Shown: positions 17,396-28,684, counted from the first letter of the stretch. The stretch is 64,000 nucleotides of DNA from Candidatus Pantoea formicae (GCF_011752625.1 NZ_VWXD01000004.1:620001-684000); one strand, 5' to 3'. The notes: a model not told the origin generated them from the letters alone. Program-made: numbers and translations.

Positions 17396-17602
17396 GCAGG
17401 CTGGGGCCGCTCCGGGGCTGGCATTTCGCAGCGCTGAACAGAATGAGTCTGCCAGGAGAGCCCGCAGGACGCGGGCGAAAGGCGGGGCGGCACACGATGT
17501 GCCATCCCCGCCGGTCCGTCAGGCAGATGAATGGCGTGAAGGAACCGCGTCAGCGGCGCGAGGACCGCCTGCCCCGGAGCGGCTCCAGACTGCGTTATCA
17601 CC
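17396..17602 (+). repeat. Foldback structured element, copy 1 (about 207 bp)
   Basis: The ends are long inverted repeats: 17401-17422 pairs with 17567-17588 at 20 of 22 positions (CTGGGGCCGCTCCGGGGC arm). Inside are the hairpins GCCCGC-aggac-GCGGGC and GGCGGGG...CCCCGCC with GGCAC/GTGCC nested. Then comes CCGCGTCAGCGGCGCGAGGA. Copy 2 (36600-36810) keeps the unpaired motifs, and both strands of several stems have changed together. No convincing ORF is present. It fills most of the yhhY-ggt gap. Confidence 0.75.
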
Positions 17603-17635
17603 AATACAAGCATTGCGCCCCGTTAAGCGCGCTGG

Positions 17636-19387
17636 TTAATACCCGGCACTCAAATCATCCACCGAACGCGGATCCGAAGCACCGTAGCGCATGCCATCCG
17701 GCCCAATCATGATGCTCTGGGTGCTGCCCATCGCGGGCATCACTTTCACATGCTGCCCCTTGGCTTCCAGCAAACGCAACGTATCCGGGCTGAAGCCTTT
17801 CTCCACGCGCAGCTGATCCGGCAACCACTGATGGTGGAAACGCGGGGCGTTGGTGGCTTCGGCTACGTTCATGCCAAAATCGATGCTGTTCACCACCATT
17901 TGCAGCACGGTGGTGATAATACGGCTGCCGCCTGGGCTGCCTGTCACCAGCCAGGTTTTGCCGTCTTTGGCGATAATGGTCGGAGACATCGATGACAACG
18001 GACGCTTGGCCGGCTGCACCGCATTCGCTTCCCCCCCCACTAAACCATACACATTCGGCGTGCCCGGTTTAGCAGAGAAATCATCCATTTCGTTATTCAT
18101 CAGGATACCGCTCTGCCCAGCCACAATACCGCTACCAAAATAGGTGTTCAGCGTGTAAGTCACCGCTACGGCGTTGCCGTCTTTATCCACCACCGAGAAA
18201 TGGGTGGTTTGATTACTTTCGTACGGCTCCAGCTTGCCCGGTTTAATCTCGCTGGAAGGACGCGCTTTGTTGACGTCAATCTGCTGCGCCAGGGTTTTGG
18301 CGTAGGCTTTGCTGGTCAACGCCTGCTGCGGCACTTTAACGAAATCCGGGTCGCCCAGGTATTCCGAGCGGTCGGCATAGGCGTATTTTTCTGCTTCCGC
18401 CATCACCTGCATCGCATCGGCGCTACCAAAGCCCCACTTCGCCAGATCGAAGTTTTCGAGGATATTCAGGATCTGCACGATGTGAATGCCGCCTGAAGAC
18501 GGAGGTGGCATCGAGAACACCTCATAGCCGCGATAGGTACCGCTCACGGGCTTACGTTCCACGGCACGGTAGGCTGCCAAATCCGGTTTGCCGATCAGGC
18601 CGCCGTGCTGTGCCATCTCTCCGGCGATCTCATCCGCGATTTTGCCTTTATAGAACGCATCCGGCCCTTGTTGAGCAATCAACTGCAGACTGTGTGCGAG
18701 GTTCTTCTGCACCAGACGATCGCCTTTTTGATATGGCTTGCCATCCGCCTTGTAGAAAATGGCTCGACTGTTGTCGTGATTGATCAACGTCTCTTTGCCA
18801 TAGGTCGCCAGATCGTCTGCCAGCGCATCGTTAACGATGATGCCGTCATGCGCCAACTTGATCGCTGGAGCCAACAATTTGCTGAGGGGTAAAGTGCCAT
18901 ATTTCTGCGCCGCGAGGGCAAAACCGGCCACGGTGCCCGGCGTGCCCGAAGCCAAATGAGACGTGAGCGACAGCTTAGGATCCGCGTTACCCTGCTTATC
19001 AAGGAACATATCGCGCGTGGCGTGTGCCGGGGCCATTTCACGGAAATCGATGGCCGTGGTGCGGCCCGCTGCAGTGCGCAGCATCATAAAACCGCCACCG
19101 CCGAGGTTACCGGCCTGCGGATGGGTCACCGCCAGCGCAAAACCCACCGCGACAGCCGCATCCACCGCATTACCGCCCTGCTTGAGAATATCGACGCCAA
19201 CCTGAGTCGCCATTGCATCCACTGACGCCACCATACCGTGTTGCGCCTTTACTGGGTGGAAAGTGTCGCTATCCACGCCATAAGATACCGGTGGCGCACT
19301 GACGGGCGCAGCGAACGCACCCTGCGCCACGGTAAAACTCATCAATAATGCCCAGCCAACCTGGCGCACGCTGCCCTTTAGTCTCAT
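17636..19387 (-). CDS. ggt: Gamma-glutamyltranspeptidase
   Basis: Ggt is a periplasmic N-terminal nucleophile hydrolase. It cleaves glutathione and other gamma-glutamyl compounds or transfers the glutamyl group. The protein has a signal peptide (MRLKGSVRQVGWALLMSFTV, with AQGAFA near the cleavage site). The proenzyme is cut before Thr394 in ESNQTTHFSVVD, which becomes the N-terminus and nucleophile of the small subunit. Substrate-binding motifs GSPGGSRI and PLSSMSPT are intact. It has 583 residues against 580 in E. coli. It stands alone and is convergent with yhhY across the foldback element. Confidence 0.96.
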   Translation of the reverse strand: MRLKGSVRQVGWALLMSFTVAQGAFAAPVSAPPVSYGVDSDTFHPVKAQHGMVASVDAMATQVGVDILKQGGNAVDAAVAVGFALAVTHPQAGNLGGGGFMMLRTAAGRTTAIDFREMAPAHATRDMFLDKQGNADPKLSLTSHLASGTPGTVAGFALAAQKYGTLPLSKLLAPAIKLAHDGIIVNDALADDLATYGKETLINHDNSRAIFYKADGKPYQKGDRLVQKNLAHSLQLIAQQGPDAFYKGKIADEIAGEMAQHGGLIGKPDLAAYRAVERKPVSGTYRGYEVFSMPPPSSGGIHIVQILNILENFDLAKWGFGSADAMQVMAEAEKYAYADRSEYLGDPDFVKVPQQALTSKAYAKTLAQQIDVNKARPSSEIKPGKLEPYESNQTTHFSVVDKDGNAVAVTYTLNTYFGSGIVAGQSGILMNNEMDDFSAKPGTPNVYGLVGGEANAVQPAKRPLSSMSPTIIAKDGKTWLVTGSPGGSRIITTVLQMVVNSIDFGMNVAEATNAPRFHHQWLPDQLRVEKGFSPDTLRLLEAKGQHVKVMPAMGSTQSIMIGPDGMRYGASDPRSVDDLSAGY

Positions 19388-19589
19388 TCGCTTTCATCCT
19401 TTGCGGTTATTTACATTTGTTATTTATTGATGCAAGTGTTTGCAAACACGATAAAAAGCGTAGCAGTAAGGCAAATTCGGCGCACTCCTGGTTCAGGACT
19501 TTGTGACATCGCATAAACTTATGACAGCAGCCTTTGTTGCCAGATTATCGGCGACAACACACAGCAGGCTGCATTAATGGAGGAAGACC

Positions 19590-19868
19590 ATGAAAAAATG
19601 GCTAATTGTGATTGCCGCATTGCTGCCACTGAGCGGCATGGCGAACATGCTCAATAATACGAATGAGCCTTATAAACCCGGCTACAACCCGAGCCAACAG
19701 CGTATGCAGACGCAAATGCAGGTCCAGCAGCAACAGCAGCAGCAGAAACTGCGTCAGGATCAGCAGCAGCAGAATCAGGAATTACAGCGGAAAATGCAGG
19801 AGCGAAGGGATAGCGCCCAGCAGCGCGTGATTCAGCAACAGCCGGGCCAGCAGCAAAACCAGAATTAG
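19590..19868 (+). CDS. yhhA: DUF2756 family secreted protein YhhA
   Basis: YhhA is a small exported protein of unknown function. A signal peptide ([18 protein letters not shown]) is followed by a short Asn/Pro-rich stretch and then a Gln-rich, probably helical tail ([20 protein letters not shown]). It has 92 residues and is shorter than the E. coli protein of about 146. GGAGG precedes the start. Its stop codon overlaps that of convergent ugpQ by 4 bp, as the same neighbourhood would suggest in E. coli. Confidence 0.85.
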   Translation: MKKWLIVIAALLPLSGMANMLNNTNEPYKPGYNPSQQRMQTQMQVQQQQQQQKLRQDQQQQNQELQRKMQERRDSAQQRVIQQQPGQQQNQN

Positions 19869-20608
19869 CGGAAGTCGGGACCAATAATGTCGATGCGGTC
19901 AGTACAAATCGCATCGACCCCCCAACTCAACAGCTCGCGCGCCCGCGCGGGCTGGTTCACCGTATAAACCAAAATATGCAATCCAGCGGCTTTTAACTGC
20001 GCGGTGCGTTCCGCATCCAATAATTTATGGTTCAGATGGATGGAGACGCAACCCAGTGCTTGGGTCAGTGCCTGCCAGTCATCGTGCCACTCATCCAGCA
20101 ATAATCCGCGTGGCAACTCAGGTGCTGCCTGCATCGCTGCTTCCAATGCTTCATAAGAGAAGGAAGACAAGAGTGGCGCGGTTTGGCCTTGCCACAGTTC
20201 ACGCGCGGCCAACGCCACATCGCGCCCGGTTTCCACCTCTTTGCCAGTAGTCGGCTTGATCTCAACGTTCGCCATCATCTGATGCTGGCGGCAGCGATCG
20301 GCCACATCACGCAACAGCGCCAACGGCTCGCCTTCATACTCACGGCTGTACCAGCTACCCGCATCCAGCTGCGATAACTTACTCCATGAAAGATCGCCCG
20401 CCACGCCCCAGCCGTTGCTGGTGCGGTCAAGCGTGTCATCATGCAGCAGGAACACCTGCTTATCATCCGACAGCTTGGCATCAAACTCGATCATGGTATG
20501 ACCGTACTGCGCGCCAACATCAATCGCCGCCAGGGTATTTTCGGGTGCCAGCTTACCGCCGCCGCGATGGGCAACAATCTGTGGGTATGGCCAATTTTCT
20601 ACACTCAT
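19865..20608 (-). CDS. ugpQ: Glycerophosphodiester phosphodiesterase, cytosolic
   Basis: UgpQ hydrolyses glycerophosphodiesters entering through the Ugp importer to glycerol-3-phosphate and an alcohol. It has a GDPD TIM barrel with [15 protein letters not shown] (catalytic His14), [20 protein letters not shown] (metal-binding acids and second His) and NVEIKP. The start is the ATG at 20608, overlapping the ugpC stop (ATGA) and giving 247 residues as in E. coli. A longer frame upstream lies inside ugpC. It is the last gene of ugpBAECQ. Confidence 0.95.
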   Translation of the reverse strand: MSVENWPYPQIVAHRGGGKLAPENTLAAIDVGAQYGHTMIEFDAKLSDDKQVFLLHDDTLDRTSNGWGVAGDLSWSKLSQLDAGSWYSREYEGEPLALLRDVADRCRQHQMMANVEIKPTTGKEVETGRDVALAARELWQGQTAPLLSSFSYEALEAAMQAAPELPRGLLLDEWHDDWQALTQALGCVSIHLNHKLLDAERTAQLKAAGLHILVYTVNQPARARELLSWGVDAICTDRIDIIGPDFR

Positions 20609-21678
20609 TCCAGACGCTTTCCATGGGTTGAATCGAAGAAGTGTAACGCATCTGGCGGCAGATGCAGCCACAAGGTGCTACCTGCCTGCGGACGTTCGCT
20701 GTGCGGCAGACGCATCACCATACGCGTATTGCCAATGCGGCCGTGCGCAAGGTTATCCGCACCCAGCATCTCCAAGGTATCCACCACCAGTGGAATACCA
20801 CCGGCCTCTTGGCTACTGAGCACCAGATGTTCCGGACGGATACCCAAGGTCAGCGGTCGGTTAGCCCATTTCGCTTTGCTTTCGCCCAGCGGCAGGCTGT
20901 TGAGGGCATCTAGCGTGAAGCGAGTCCCATCACTGTTGATCTGACCTGGCAACAGGTTCATCGCCGGAGCCCCAATAAACGAGGCCACAAACTGGCTGGC
21001 GGGACGCTCATACACTTCCACCGGCGTGCCGACTTGCTCGACCACGCCTTTGTTCATCACCATCACGCGCTGTGCCAACGTCATGGCTTCCACCTGATCG
21101 TGCGTCACATACAGACTGGTGGTTTTCAGGCGACGGTGCAGCTGTTGCAGCTCAAGACGCATCTGCACACGCAGGCGCGCATCGAGGTTCGATAACGGCT
21201 CATCAAACAGGAACACCGCTGGTTCACGCACAATTGCGCGGCCCATTGCCACACGCTGACGCTGTCCACCGGAAAGCTCACGCGGACGACGTGCCAGCAG
21301 GTGATCCAGTTCCAGACTGCGCGCGGCTTCCATTACGCGTTGATCGATCTGCTCTTTGCCCATACCGCGAATTTTCAGACCATAAGCCATGTTTTCGCCC
21401 ACGGTCATGTGCGGATAAAGCGCATAGTTCTGGAACACCATGGCGATGCCACGATCTTTCGGTTCCATATGGGTGACGCGTTTGTCGTCGATATAGATAT
21501 CGCCCGAGGTCACACGTTCCAGGCCCGCCACCATGCGCAACAACGTCGATTTACCGCAGCCGGAAGGGCCTACCATCACCATAAACTCGCCATCATTGAT
21601 GGTGATGTTCAGTGGCTGGATAATCTGATTTTTGCCGTCATACGATTTGGTGACGGTCTGAAGGGTTACGCCTGCCAT
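20605..21678 (-). CDS. ugpC: Glycerol-3-phosphate ABC importer, ATP-binding protein
   Basis: UgpC is the ATPase of the UgpBAEC importer of sn-glycerol-3-phosphate and glycerophosphodiesters. Walker [10 protein letters not shown], the signature [19 protein letters not shown], Walker [12 protein letters not shown] and the H-loop YVTHDQVEA are all intact. A C-terminal MalK-like regulatory domain of about 120 residues follows. It has 357 residues (E. coli 356). It starts directly after the ugpE stop, without a gap. Confidence 0.96.
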   Translation of the reverse strand: MAGVTLQTVTKSYDGKNQIIQPLNITINDGEFMVMVGPSGCGKSTLLRMVAGLERVTSGDIYIDDKRVTHMEPKDRGIAMVFQNYALYPHMTVGENMAYGLKIRGMGKEQIDQRVMEAARSLELDHLLARRPRELSGGQRQRVAMGRAIVREPAVFLFDEPLSNLDARLRVQMRLELQQLHRRLKTTSLYVTHDQVEAMTLAQRVMVMNKGVVEQVGTPVEVYERPASQFVASFIGAPAMNLLPGQINSDGTRFTLDALNSLPLGESKAKWANRPLTLGIRPEHLVLSSQEAGGIPLVVDTLEMLGADNLAHGRIGNTRMVMRLPHSERPQAGSTLWLHLPPDALHFFDSTHGKRLE

Positions 21679-22524
21679 TTATTTATCACTCTCCACCAGG
21701 CCACGCACAAACGCACGTTGCATCACGAGTACCACCACTACCGGTGGGATCAGGGTTAATAACATTGCCGCCATCACTTCGTTCCACTGCGTTGGGCCAC
21801 CGCTGGTATTGATCATACTTTTCACCCCGGCAACCGCCGTGCTCAGACTCGGATCGTTGATGATCAACAGCGGCCACAAATACTGGTTCCAGCCGTAGAT
21901 AAAGGTGATCACGAACAGTGCGGCAAGGTTGGTTTTTGACAGCGGTAAGACGATATCCCAGAAGAAGCGCATCGGGCTGGCACCATCAATACGTGCCGCT
22001 TCAATCAGTTCGTCTGGCAGTGACATAAAGAACTGGCGAAACAGGAAAGTCGCGGTTGCTGAAGCCATCAGCGGCAAGGTTAAGCCACTGTAGCTGTCGA
22101 GCATGTGTAGGTTGGAAATCACTTCCACCGTCGGGAAGATACGCACTTCTACCGGCAGCATCAGCGTAATGAAGATCAGCCAGAAGAACAGTGAGCGCAA
22201 CGGGAAGCGAAACCACACCAGTGCAAACGCGGAGAGCATCGACACCGCGATTTTCCCCACGGTAATGCCCAACGCCATGATGAGGCTGTTCATCATCATC
22301 ATGCCGAATGCCGGGCCACTGCCGTTAACGCCTTGGGTCCAGATGCGTGAAATGTTGTCCCACAGATGCGAGCCGGGCACTAAGGTCATCGGCACCTGAT
22401 ACACCGCTTCGTTATCCAACGTCGCGGCCACAATCGCCACATACAGCGGGAACAGAATGGTCAGCACGCCAAGCACCAGCAGGGTATGGCTGAAGATATC
22501 CAGCCCGCGTCGATTCTCAATCAT
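21679..22524 (-). CDS. ugpE: Glycerol-3-phosphate ABC importer, permease UgpE
   Basis: UgpE is one of two inner-membrane permeases of the Ugp importer, 281 residues with six membrane segments, the same length as in E. coli. The EAA loop is [20 protein letters not shown]. The start overlaps the ugpA stop by 4 bp (ATGA), so the two permeases are translated together. Confidence 0.96.
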   Translation of the reverse strand: MIENRRGLDIFSHTLLVLGVLTILFPLYVAIVAATLDNEAVYQVPMTLVPGSHLWDNISRIWTQGVNGSGPAFGMMMMNSLIMALGITVGKIAVSMLSAFALVWFRFPLRSLFFWLIFITLMLPVEVRIFPTVEVISNLHMLDSYSGLTLPLMASATATFLFRQFFMSLPDELIEAARIDGASPMRFFWDIVLPLSKTNLAALFVITFIYGWNQYLWPLLIINDPSLSTAVAGVKSMINTSGGPTQWNEVMAAMLLTLIPPVVVVLVMQRAFVRGLVESDK

Positions 22525-23408
22525 TGGTATTGCACCTTACGCTCGACAAAGCGGAATTGCAGGATCGTCAGGCCAATCACCAGCAGCATCAGTACCACCG
22601 ACTGCGCGGCGGAAGACGAGAGATCCAGACCGGTAAAGCCTTCGCGATAAATTTTGTAGATTAGCGTGGTGGTGGCCTGCACCGGTCCACCGCCGGTCGC
22701 GGCATCGATCACCGGGAAGGTATCGAAGAAGGCATACACCAGGTTAACCACCAACAGGAAGAAACTCACCGGGGTGATCAGCGGCAGTGACAGGTTGAAA
22801 AAACGACGCACCGGACCGGCGCCGTCAATCGCTGCCGCTTCCACCAGCGATTTGGGAATCGACTGCAGCGCGGCGAAGAAAAACAGGAAGTTGTAACTCA
22901 TCTGCTGCCAGATGGATGCCAGCACGATCAGGAACATCGCCTGACCGCTGTTTTGCGCGTAGTTCCAGTTATAGCCAATCTGGTTCAACAGATGGCTGAA
23001 CAGACCGAGGCCGGGGTTGAACAGGAACATCCACAACACGGCCGCAACGACCGGCGCAACAGCGTAAGGCAGCAGCAATAGCGTTTGATAGAGCTTTTTC
23101 AGCCGCACTACATAGTCGACCAGCGCCGCCAGCAACAGCGAGAAGGTCATACCGCACACGGTAACCAGTGCGCTGAATTCAATGGTGGTCCAGAAAGAGT
23201 CGAGATAGTAGCTGTCGCTGAACAGGCGTTTGAAGTTATCCAGTCCAACGAAGGTGCTGGAGATACCAAAGGGATCGATGCTTTGCAGCGAATACCACAG
23301 CGCTTCACCGGCTGGCCACAGGAAGAAAATGGCGGTAATCACCAGCTGTGGTGCCACCAGCAAATAAGGCAAAAAACGGGAGCGAAAAACGGGGCGTGAT
23401 GAGGACAT
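22521..23408 (-). CDS. ugpA: Glycerol-3-phosphate ABC importer, permease UgpA
   Basis: UgpA is the partner permease of UgpE, 295 residues with six membrane segments. The EAA loop is [20 protein letters not shown]. The N-terminus [20 protein letters not shown] matches the family. It is separated from ugpB by 61 bp containing a stable hairpin. Confidence 0.96.
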   Translation of the reverse strand: MSSSRPVFRSRFLPYLLVAPQLVITAIFFLWPAGEALWYSLQSIDPFGISSTFVGLDNFKRLFSDSYYLDSFWTTIEFSALVTVCGMTFSLLLAALVDYVVRLKKLYQTLLLLPYAVAPVVAAVLWMFLFNPGLGLFSHLLNQIGYNWNYAQNSGQAMFLIVLASIWQQMSYNFLFFFAALQSIPKSLVEAAAIDGAGPVRRFFNLSLPLITPVSFFLLVVNLVYAFFDTFPVIDAATGGGPVQATTTLIYKIYREGFTGLDLSSSAAQSVVLMLLVIGLTILQFRFVERKVQYQ

Positions 23409-23430
23409 AGCAGACTCGCCAAAAGAGAAA

Positions 23431-23459
23431 TCGGGGCTGACGCCATGCGCCAGCCCCGA
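23431..23459 (-). terminator. Intercistronic hairpin between ugpB and ugpA
   Basis: The perfect inverted repeat TCGGGGCTG (23431-23439) / CAGCCCCGA (23451-23459) lies just after the ugpB stop. No U-tract follows. Such hairpins after binding-protein genes protect the upstream message or attenuate downstream expression, giving excess binding protein. Confidence 0.7.
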
Positions 23460-23469
23460 GACAACGGAA

Positions 23470-24786
23470 TTACTTCACTTGCTGTTCAAAACGACGCAGC
23501 AGTTCGTTTCCGCGCTTCACAGCGTTATCCAGTGCAGCCTGTGGAGCCTGTTTGCCGGTCCACACGCCTTCCAGCTCTTCGTCCACAATGGTACGAATCT
23601 GCGGCATGTTGCCCAGACGCATGCCTTTGGTGAACGGCAGTGGATCTTTGTTCAGCATCTGACGCGTGGCGATGTCTGCGCCTGGGTTCTTGTCATAGAA
23701 GCCCTGTTGCTTAGTCAGCTCATATGCAGCAGTGGTGATGGGCAGGTAACCGGTCTTCTGGTGCCATTCTGCAGCGATTTCTGGCTGAGCCAGGAATTTC
23801 ATGAACTCGGCTACGCCCTTGTAGGTGTCGGCATCTTTGCCTTTCATCACCCACAGGCTTGCTCCGCCGATGATGGCGTTCTGCGGTGCGTTAGGCACCG
23901 TTGAGTCGTAAGGCATCATACCGACGCCGAAGTTGAATTTCGCGTAATGCTTGATATCCGCCAGTGAACCAGAAGAGGCCGTGGTGATGCCGCAGTCGCC
24001 GTTATAGAACTTAGCGGTAGACTCATCTTTACGACCGAAGTAGGTGAAATCACCCTTCTTGTTCATGTCTTCCAGCATCTGGATGTGGCGCACCTGTACG
24101 GGTTTGTTGAACTCCAGTACCGCGTCAGTGCCATCGAAGCCGTTGTTTTTGGTCGCCACTGGCAGTGCATGCCAGGCGCTAAAGTTCTCGATCTGGATCC
24201 AGCCCTGCCAGCCGCTGGCGTAACCACAGATCATGCCCGCTTTACGCAGTGCGTCGGCGTCTTTCGCCAGTTCCTGCCAGGTTTTTGGCGGCTGGTCTGG
24301 GTTCAGGCCAGCTTTCTTAAACGCATCTTTGTTGTAGTACAGCACAGGCGTAGAGCTGTTGAACGGCTGAGAGATCAGCTGGCCATTGCTGTCGCTGTAG
24401 TAGCCCGCAACCGCTGGCACGAACTGTTTTGGATCCATCTGCACGCCCGCGTCTTTAAACACGTCATGCACTGGCACGATAGCTTTCGAGGCCATCATGG
24501 TCGCCGTACCTACTTCGTAAACCTGCAGAATCGCCGGAGCTTTACCGGTACGTACCGCAGCGATACCCGCTGCCAGGCTCTGCTCGTAGTTACCTTTGTA
24601 AGTCGGTACGATTTTGTATTCTGGGTGAGCCTGGTTAAAACGTTGTGCCAGAGAATCGACTTCTTTGCCTAACTCGCCTTCCATTGAGTGCCAGAAAGGA
24701 ATGTCAGTTGCAGCCAGCGCATTACCGCTGAGCGCCAGACCAAGCAAAACACTCATCAGGCGGGGACGAAGCGTAAAAGCGGACAT
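23470..24786 (-). CDS. ugpB: Glycerol-3-phosphate periplasmic binding protein
   Basis: UgpB is the periplasmic receptor of the Ugp importer. The signal peptide ends near residue 25 (GNALA-ATD). The mature part is a family-1 solute-binding fold with [40 protein letters not shown] and [11 protein letters not shown]. The 438 residues equal E. coli. It is the first gene of ugpBAECQ and has a row of Pho-box repeats upstream, so it should be induced by phosphate starvation. Confidence 0.96.
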   Translation of the reverse strand: MSAFTLRPRLMSVLLGLALSGNALAATDIPFWHSMEGELGKEVDSLAQRFNQAHPEYKIVPTYKGNYEQSLAAGIAAVRTGKAPAILQVYEVGTATMMASKAIVPVHDVFKDAGVQMDPKQFVPAVAGYYSDSNGQLISQPFNSSTPVLYYNKDAFKKAGLNPDQPPKTWQELAKDADALRKAGMICGYASGWQGWIQIENFSAWHALPVATKNNGFDGTDAVLEFNKPVQVRHIQMLEDMNKKGDFTYFGRKDESTAKFYNGDCGITTASSGSLADIKHYAKFNFGVGMMPYDSTVPNAPQNAIIGGASLWVMKGKDADTYKGVAEFMKFLAQPEIAAEWHQKTGYLPITTAAYELTKQQGFYDKNPGADIATRQMLNKDPLPFTKGMRLGNMPQIRTIVDEELEGVWTGKQAPQAALDNAVKRGNELLRRFEQQVK

Positions 24787-24850
24787 AAGTTTTTTCCTGT
24801 GCTGTTAGGTACGCGCGATATCACGCATTTTTTTGTTCGCGAAGTAACAT

Positions 24851-24901
24851 GACATGCAAATATGATAGAAAAATATCTGAAATATGACAGAGATGTGACA
24901 C
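24851..24901 (-). promoter_or_regulatory. Tandem Pho boxes upstream of ugpB
   Basis: The minus strand reads GTGTCAC-ATCT-CTGTCAT-ATTT-CAGATAT-TTTT-CTATCAT-ATTT-GCATGTC. This is five half-sites at an exact 11-bp period with AT-rich spacers, the arrangement of multiple PhoB sites known at E. coli ugpB. It ends 65 bp before the ugpB start. Confidence 0.9.
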
Positions 24902-24977
24902 ACAAAAAACGCGCCGAATAATCAAGAAATAATTAAGTGTTGGCGAGTTTTTGTATAGAGGTTAATGCGAGGGAATG

Positions 24978-25002
24978 ACGGCCTGACAGGGTCTCAGGCC
25001 GT
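24978..25002 (-). terminator. Hairpin after livF
   Basis: ACGGCCTGA (24978-24986) pairs perfectly with TCAGGCCGT (24994-25002), 8 bp past the livF stop. The 3' flank is not U-rich. It is the likely end of the liv transcript. Confidence 0.6.
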
Positions 25003-25010
25003 TAATGGGA

Positions 25011-25724
25011 TTAGGCCCCCAGATAAGCGCTACGTACCGCTTCGTTAGAAAGTAGCGCGTCACCACTGTCTTCCAGCACCACGTGACCGTTTTCCAGCAC
25101 GTAACCCCGGTCGGCTAATTTCAACGCCTGGTTAGCGTTTTGTTCCACCAGGAAGATGGTCATGCCTTCTTTGCGCAACTGCTCAATAGTATCGAAAATC
25201 TGCTGAATGATAATCGGGGCCAGGCCCAGTGATGGCTCGTCCAACAGCAGCACGCGAGGCAGGCTCATTAACGCGCGACCAATCGCCAGCATCTGCTGTT
25301 CACCGCCCGACATGGTGCCTGCACGCTGCACTTTACGCTCAGCCAGCCGTGGGAACAGCTGGTAAACCCGTTCAATGCGCTCTTGATACTGCTGGCGCGT
25401 GGCAAAGAAACCGCCCATCGCCAGGTTCTCTTCCACCGTCATGCGCGAAAACACGCGACGCCCTTCCGGCACAATCGCAATCGCTTCCCGCATGATTTTG
25501 GCGGTTTGCCAGTCGGTGATCTCTTTGCCGTCGAACACGATGGTGCCGCTGGTGGCGCGCGGTTCGCCGCACAGGGTGCCGAGCAGCGTGGTTTTGCCTG
25601 CACCATTCGCACCAATCAGCGTGACAATTTCACCCTGATTAATGTGCAGATTAATATTGTGCAGCGCCTGAATCGGGCCGTAATGGGCATTCACACCCTG
25701 CAGAGTTAAAATCGGGTTTGCCAT
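25011..25724 (-). CDS. livF: Branched-chain amino acid ABC importer, ATPase LivF
   Basis: LivF is one of the two ATPases of the LIV-I/LS high-affinity importer for leucine, isoleucine and valine. Walker A GANGAGKTT, signature MSGGEQQMLAIGRALMS and Walker B VLLLDEPSLGLAP are present. I start it at the ATG at 25724 (237 residues, as in E. coli), 1 bp after the livG stop. A frame extending to 25736 would overlap livG. It is the last gene of the operon. Confidence 0.96.
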   Translation of the reverse strand: MANPILTLQGVNAHYGPIQALHNINLHINQGEIVTLIGANGAGKTTLLGTLCGEPRATSGTIVFDGKEITDWQTAKIMREAIAIVPEGRRVFSRMTVEENLAMGGFFATRQQYQERIERVYQLFPRLAERKVQRAGTMSGGEQQMLAIGRALMSLPRVLLLDEPSLGLAPIIIQQIFDTIEQLRKEGMTIFLVEQNANQALKLADRGYVLENGHVVLEDSGDALLSNEAVRSAYLGA

Positions 25725-25725
25725 A

Positions 25726-26493
25726 TTACGCCTCACCTAAATAAGCACGGATCACATCCGGGTTGTTACGCACTTCTTCCGGGGTGCCGTTCGCCAGCGG
25801 TGTTCCCTGATTCACCACATAAATGCGGTCAGAAATCCCCATTACCAGCTTCATATCGTGTTCAATCAACAGCACGGAAACCTTGTGCTCACCGCGCAGT
25901 TCGGCGATCAGTTCATCCAGCTCGTGGGTCTCACGCGGGTTGAGTCCAGCGGCCGGTTCGTCCAGCATCAGGATTTCTGGACGCGTCACCATGCAACGCG
26001 CAATTTCCAGACGACGCTGCTGACCGTAAGCCAGGTTGCCCGCCTGACGGTTTGCCAGCTCCAGCAAGCCGATGCGCTCCAGCCAGGTAGCCGCACGATC
26101 CAATGCTTCGCTCTCTCCGCGACGAAACGCCGGGGTTTTGAACAAGCCTGAGAACACACCGCTTTTCAGGTGCTGATGCTGTGCCACCAGCAAGTTCTCA
26201 ATCACCGTCATTTCACGGAACAAGCGCACATGCTGAAAAGTACGTACGATGCCCATGCGCGCAATCTTCTGGCCCGGTTGGCCTTGCAGCTCTTGGTCAC
26301 GCAATTTGATGGTGCCGCCGGTCGGCTTGTAGAAGCCGGTCAGGCAGTTGAACACCGTGGTTTTACCGGCACCGTTCGGGCCAATCAGAGAAACGATTTC
26401 CTGGGGATGCAGTTCCAGCGCCACATTGTTGACGGCCAACAGGCCGCCAAAGCGCATCATCAAGCCTTCAACGGCTAACAAAGGCTGACTCAT
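25726..26493 (-). CDS. livG: Branched-chain amino acid ABC importer, ATPase LivG
   Basis: LivG is the second ATPase of the importer, 255 residues as in E. coli. Walker [21 protein letters not shown], signature [20 protein letters not shown], Walker [13 protein letters not shown] and the H-loop [10 protein letters not shown] are clear. LAYGQQ instead of LSGGQ is normal for LivG. It overlaps livM by 4 bp. Confidence 0.96.
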   Translation of the reverse strand: MSQPLLAVEGLMMRFGGLLAVNNVALELHPQEIVSLIGPNGAGKTTVFNCLTGFYKPTGGTIKLRDQELQGQPGQKIARMGIVRTFQHVRLFREMTVIENLLVAQHQHLKSGVFSGLFKTPAFRRGESEALDRAATWLERIGLLELANRQAGNLAYGQQRRLEIARCMVTRPEILMLDEPAAGLNPRETHELDELIAELRGEHKVSVLLIEHDMKLVMGISDRIYVVNQGTPLANGTPEEVRNNPDVIRAYLGEA

Positions 26494-27761
26494 GCCTGCT
26501 CTCCTTGTTTGCTGCTCTTCAACTTCAGGTGAGGACGCTTCATTGGCAACAGACCTTGTGGACGCCAGATCATCATCAGCACCATTAACCCACCCAGCAC
26601 CAACATGCTGTACTCATTCAAATCACGCATCAGCTCGCGCGACACCACCAGCAGCACGGCTGCGAGGATCACCGCAAACTGCGAACCCATACCGCCCAGC
26701 ACGACAATCGCCAGTACAAAAGCGGACTCAACGAAGGTGAAGGATTCCGGGCTAACAAAGCCCTGACGTGCGGCGAACAACGTACCGGCAAAACCGGCGA
26801 ACACGGCACTGATGGTGAAAGCGGTTAGCTTGATACGCGTTGGGCTCAGGCCCAGCGAGCGGCAGGCGATTTCATCTTCACGCAGCGCTTCCCATGCTCG
26901 GCCCAAGGGCATACGTAACAAGCGGTTGATAACGAACAGGGTTAATACTACCAGCAGCAATGCCACCAGATAGAGGAACACCACACGGTCATTCGGATCG
27001 TATTGCAGTCCCGTGAGTTCATGGAAAGTGGTCCAGCCGCCTTCACTGACGCGACGTCCAAACTCAATGCCAAACAGGCTGGGTTTAGGAATCTGCGCAA
27101 TGCCGTTTGGACCGCCAGTGATCGAGGTGCTGTTCAACAGCAGAATACGCACGATCTCACCGAAGCCAAGCGTCACGATCGCCAGGTAGTCACCGCGCAA
27201 GCGCAGCACCGGGAAGCCCAGCATCAGACCAAAGGCACCCGCGACAATCCCCGCCAGCGGCAGGCTTTCCCAGAAGCCAAAGCCGTAATAGTGATTGAGC
27301 AGCGCGAAGGTATAAGCACCGATGGCATAAAAGCCGCCGTAACCCAGCACCAGCAAACCAGAGAGGCCCACCACCACGTTGAGCCCCAAGCCCAGCATCA
27401 CATAGATCAACGTCAAGGTGGCGATATCCACGCTGCCGCGCGAGACCAGAAACGGCCAAATCACCGCGGCGGCGATCATCAACGCCATCACGCCTTTCTG
27501 CTTTGCTGTCGAGCCATCAAAGCCAGGCAGAACGAAACCTTTGCCGCTGCGTTTGAACTTGCCGTGAAACAGCGGGCGCAGCAATTGGAAGACAAACACC
27601 ACCGCACAGCCGATGAAAATCCAGTTCCAGCGCGCGGCTCCCGCATTGGCGACCACTAATTTGGTGCCATCAAGATCGAGACGGACGCCCATAAAGAAGG
27701 TGGCAAGAATCAGTAACATCACCGTTGAAATAACGGCGTTGACCAGACCGAGGCGTTTCAT
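26490..27761 (-). CDS. livM: Branched-chain amino acid ABC importer, permease LivM
   Basis: LivM is an inner-membrane permease of the importer, 423 residues (E. coli 425). It begins with an extra N-terminal membrane region, followed by the family core ([20 protein letters not shown]) and the EAA-like loop [20 protein letters not shown]. It overlaps livH by 4 bp and livG by 4 bp, so livHMG are tightly coupled. Confidence 0.96.
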   Translation of the reverse strand: MKRLGLVNAVISTVMLLILATFFMGVRLDLDGTKLVVANAGAARWNWIFIGCAVVFVFQLLRPLFHGKFKRSGKGFVLPGFDGSTAKQKGVMALMIAAAVIWPFLVSRGSVDIATLTLIYVMLGLGLNVVVGLSGLLVLGYGGFYAIGAYTFALLNHYYGFGFWESLPLAGIVAGAFGLMLGFPVLRLRGDYLAIVTLGFGEIVRILLLNSTSITGGPNGIAQIPKPSLFGIEFGRRVSEGGWTTFHELTGLQYDPNDRVVFLYLVALLLVVLTLFVINRLLRMPLGRAWEALREDEIACRSLGLSPTRIKLTAFTISAVFAGFAGTLFAARQGFVSPESFTFVESAFVLAIVVLGGMGSQFAVILAAVLLVVSRELMRDLNEYSMLVLGGLMVLMMIWRPQGLLPMKRPHLKLKSSKQGEQA

Positions 27762-28684
27762 ACTTTCTCTACCTCCGGACGGCCAAGAATACCGGTTGGC
27801 ATCACCAGCAGCACCACAATCAGCAGCGCGAACGACACCACATCTTTGTATTCCGTCGACAGATAAGCAGACGTCAGTGCTTCAGCAATACCCAGCACTA
27901 AACCACCAATCATCGCCCCTGGAATACTGCCGATACCGCCCAGTACCGCAGCGGTGAACGCTTTCATCCCAGCCATAAAGCCGATGAACGGGTTGATTGA
28001 GCCGTAGAATTGCCCCAGCAACACACCCGCTACCGCCGCCATCGCCGCACCAATAATGAAGGTCAGTGAGATCACGCGGTCGGTGTTGATGCCCAGCAGG
28101 CTAGCCATTTTCAGGTCTTCAGCACAGGCACGACAGGCGCGGCCCATGCGTGAATAACGGATGAACAGCGTGAGCGCCAGCATCGACAGGAAGGTCACAA
28201 TCCAAATCACCAGCTGCATGGTGGAGAGCGTGGCGGCAAAACCATTGCTCTCGCCCAATGTCCACTGGCCAGTGATCAAACTTGGCAGTGCCAGATCGCG
28301 TGAACCCTGCGTCAGGCTGACGTAGTTCTGCAAGAAGATCGACATCCCGATAGCGGAGATCAGCGCGATCAAACGCTTCGAGGATCGCACGGGTTTATAC
28401 GCCACGCGCTCAATGCTCCAGCCATAGGCGCTGGAGATAATCACCGCCATCACGAAACCCGCAGCAATCATCAGCCACGTGGTATCAATGCCCATCATCA
28501 TCAGGGCGGCGATCACAATAAAGGAGACATAACTGCCGATCATATACACCTCGCCGTGGGCGAAGTTGATCATGCCGATAATGCCGTAGACCATGGTGTA
28601 ACCAATGGCGATCAGCGCGTAGGTGCTCCCGAGTGTAACCCCGTTGAACATCTGCTGAATGAAATAGAGAAACTGCTCGGACAT
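27758..28684 (-). CDS. livH: Branched-chain amino acid ABC importer, permease LivH
   Basis: LivH is the partner permease, 308 residues as in E. coli. It has about eight membrane segments, the conserved [20 protein letters not shown] and the loop [20 protein letters not shown]. It starts 123 bp downstream of the binding-protein gene. A palindromic REP unit sits in between. Confidence 0.96.
   Translation of the reverse strand: MSEQFLYFIQQMFNGVTLGSTYALIAIGYTMVYGIIGMINFAHGEVYMIGSYVSFIVIAALMMMGIDTTWLMIAAGFVMAVIISSAYGWSIERVAYKPVRSSKRLIALISAIGMSIFLQNYVSLTQGSRDLALPSLITGQWTLGESNGFAATLSTMQLVIWIVTFLSMLALTLFIRYSRMGRACRACAEDLKMASLLGINTDRVISLTFIIGAAMAAVAGVLLGQFYGSINPFIGFMAGMKAFTAAVLGGIGSIPGAMIGGLVLGIAEALTSAYLSTEYKDVVSFALLIVVLLVMPTGILGRPEVEKV

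Noticed and set aside
24085..24672. 195-codon ORF antisense to ugpB
   Set aside because: It is complementary to a fully conserved gene and has no family match. The same applies to 1522-2097, 43553-44056 and 56063-56680.
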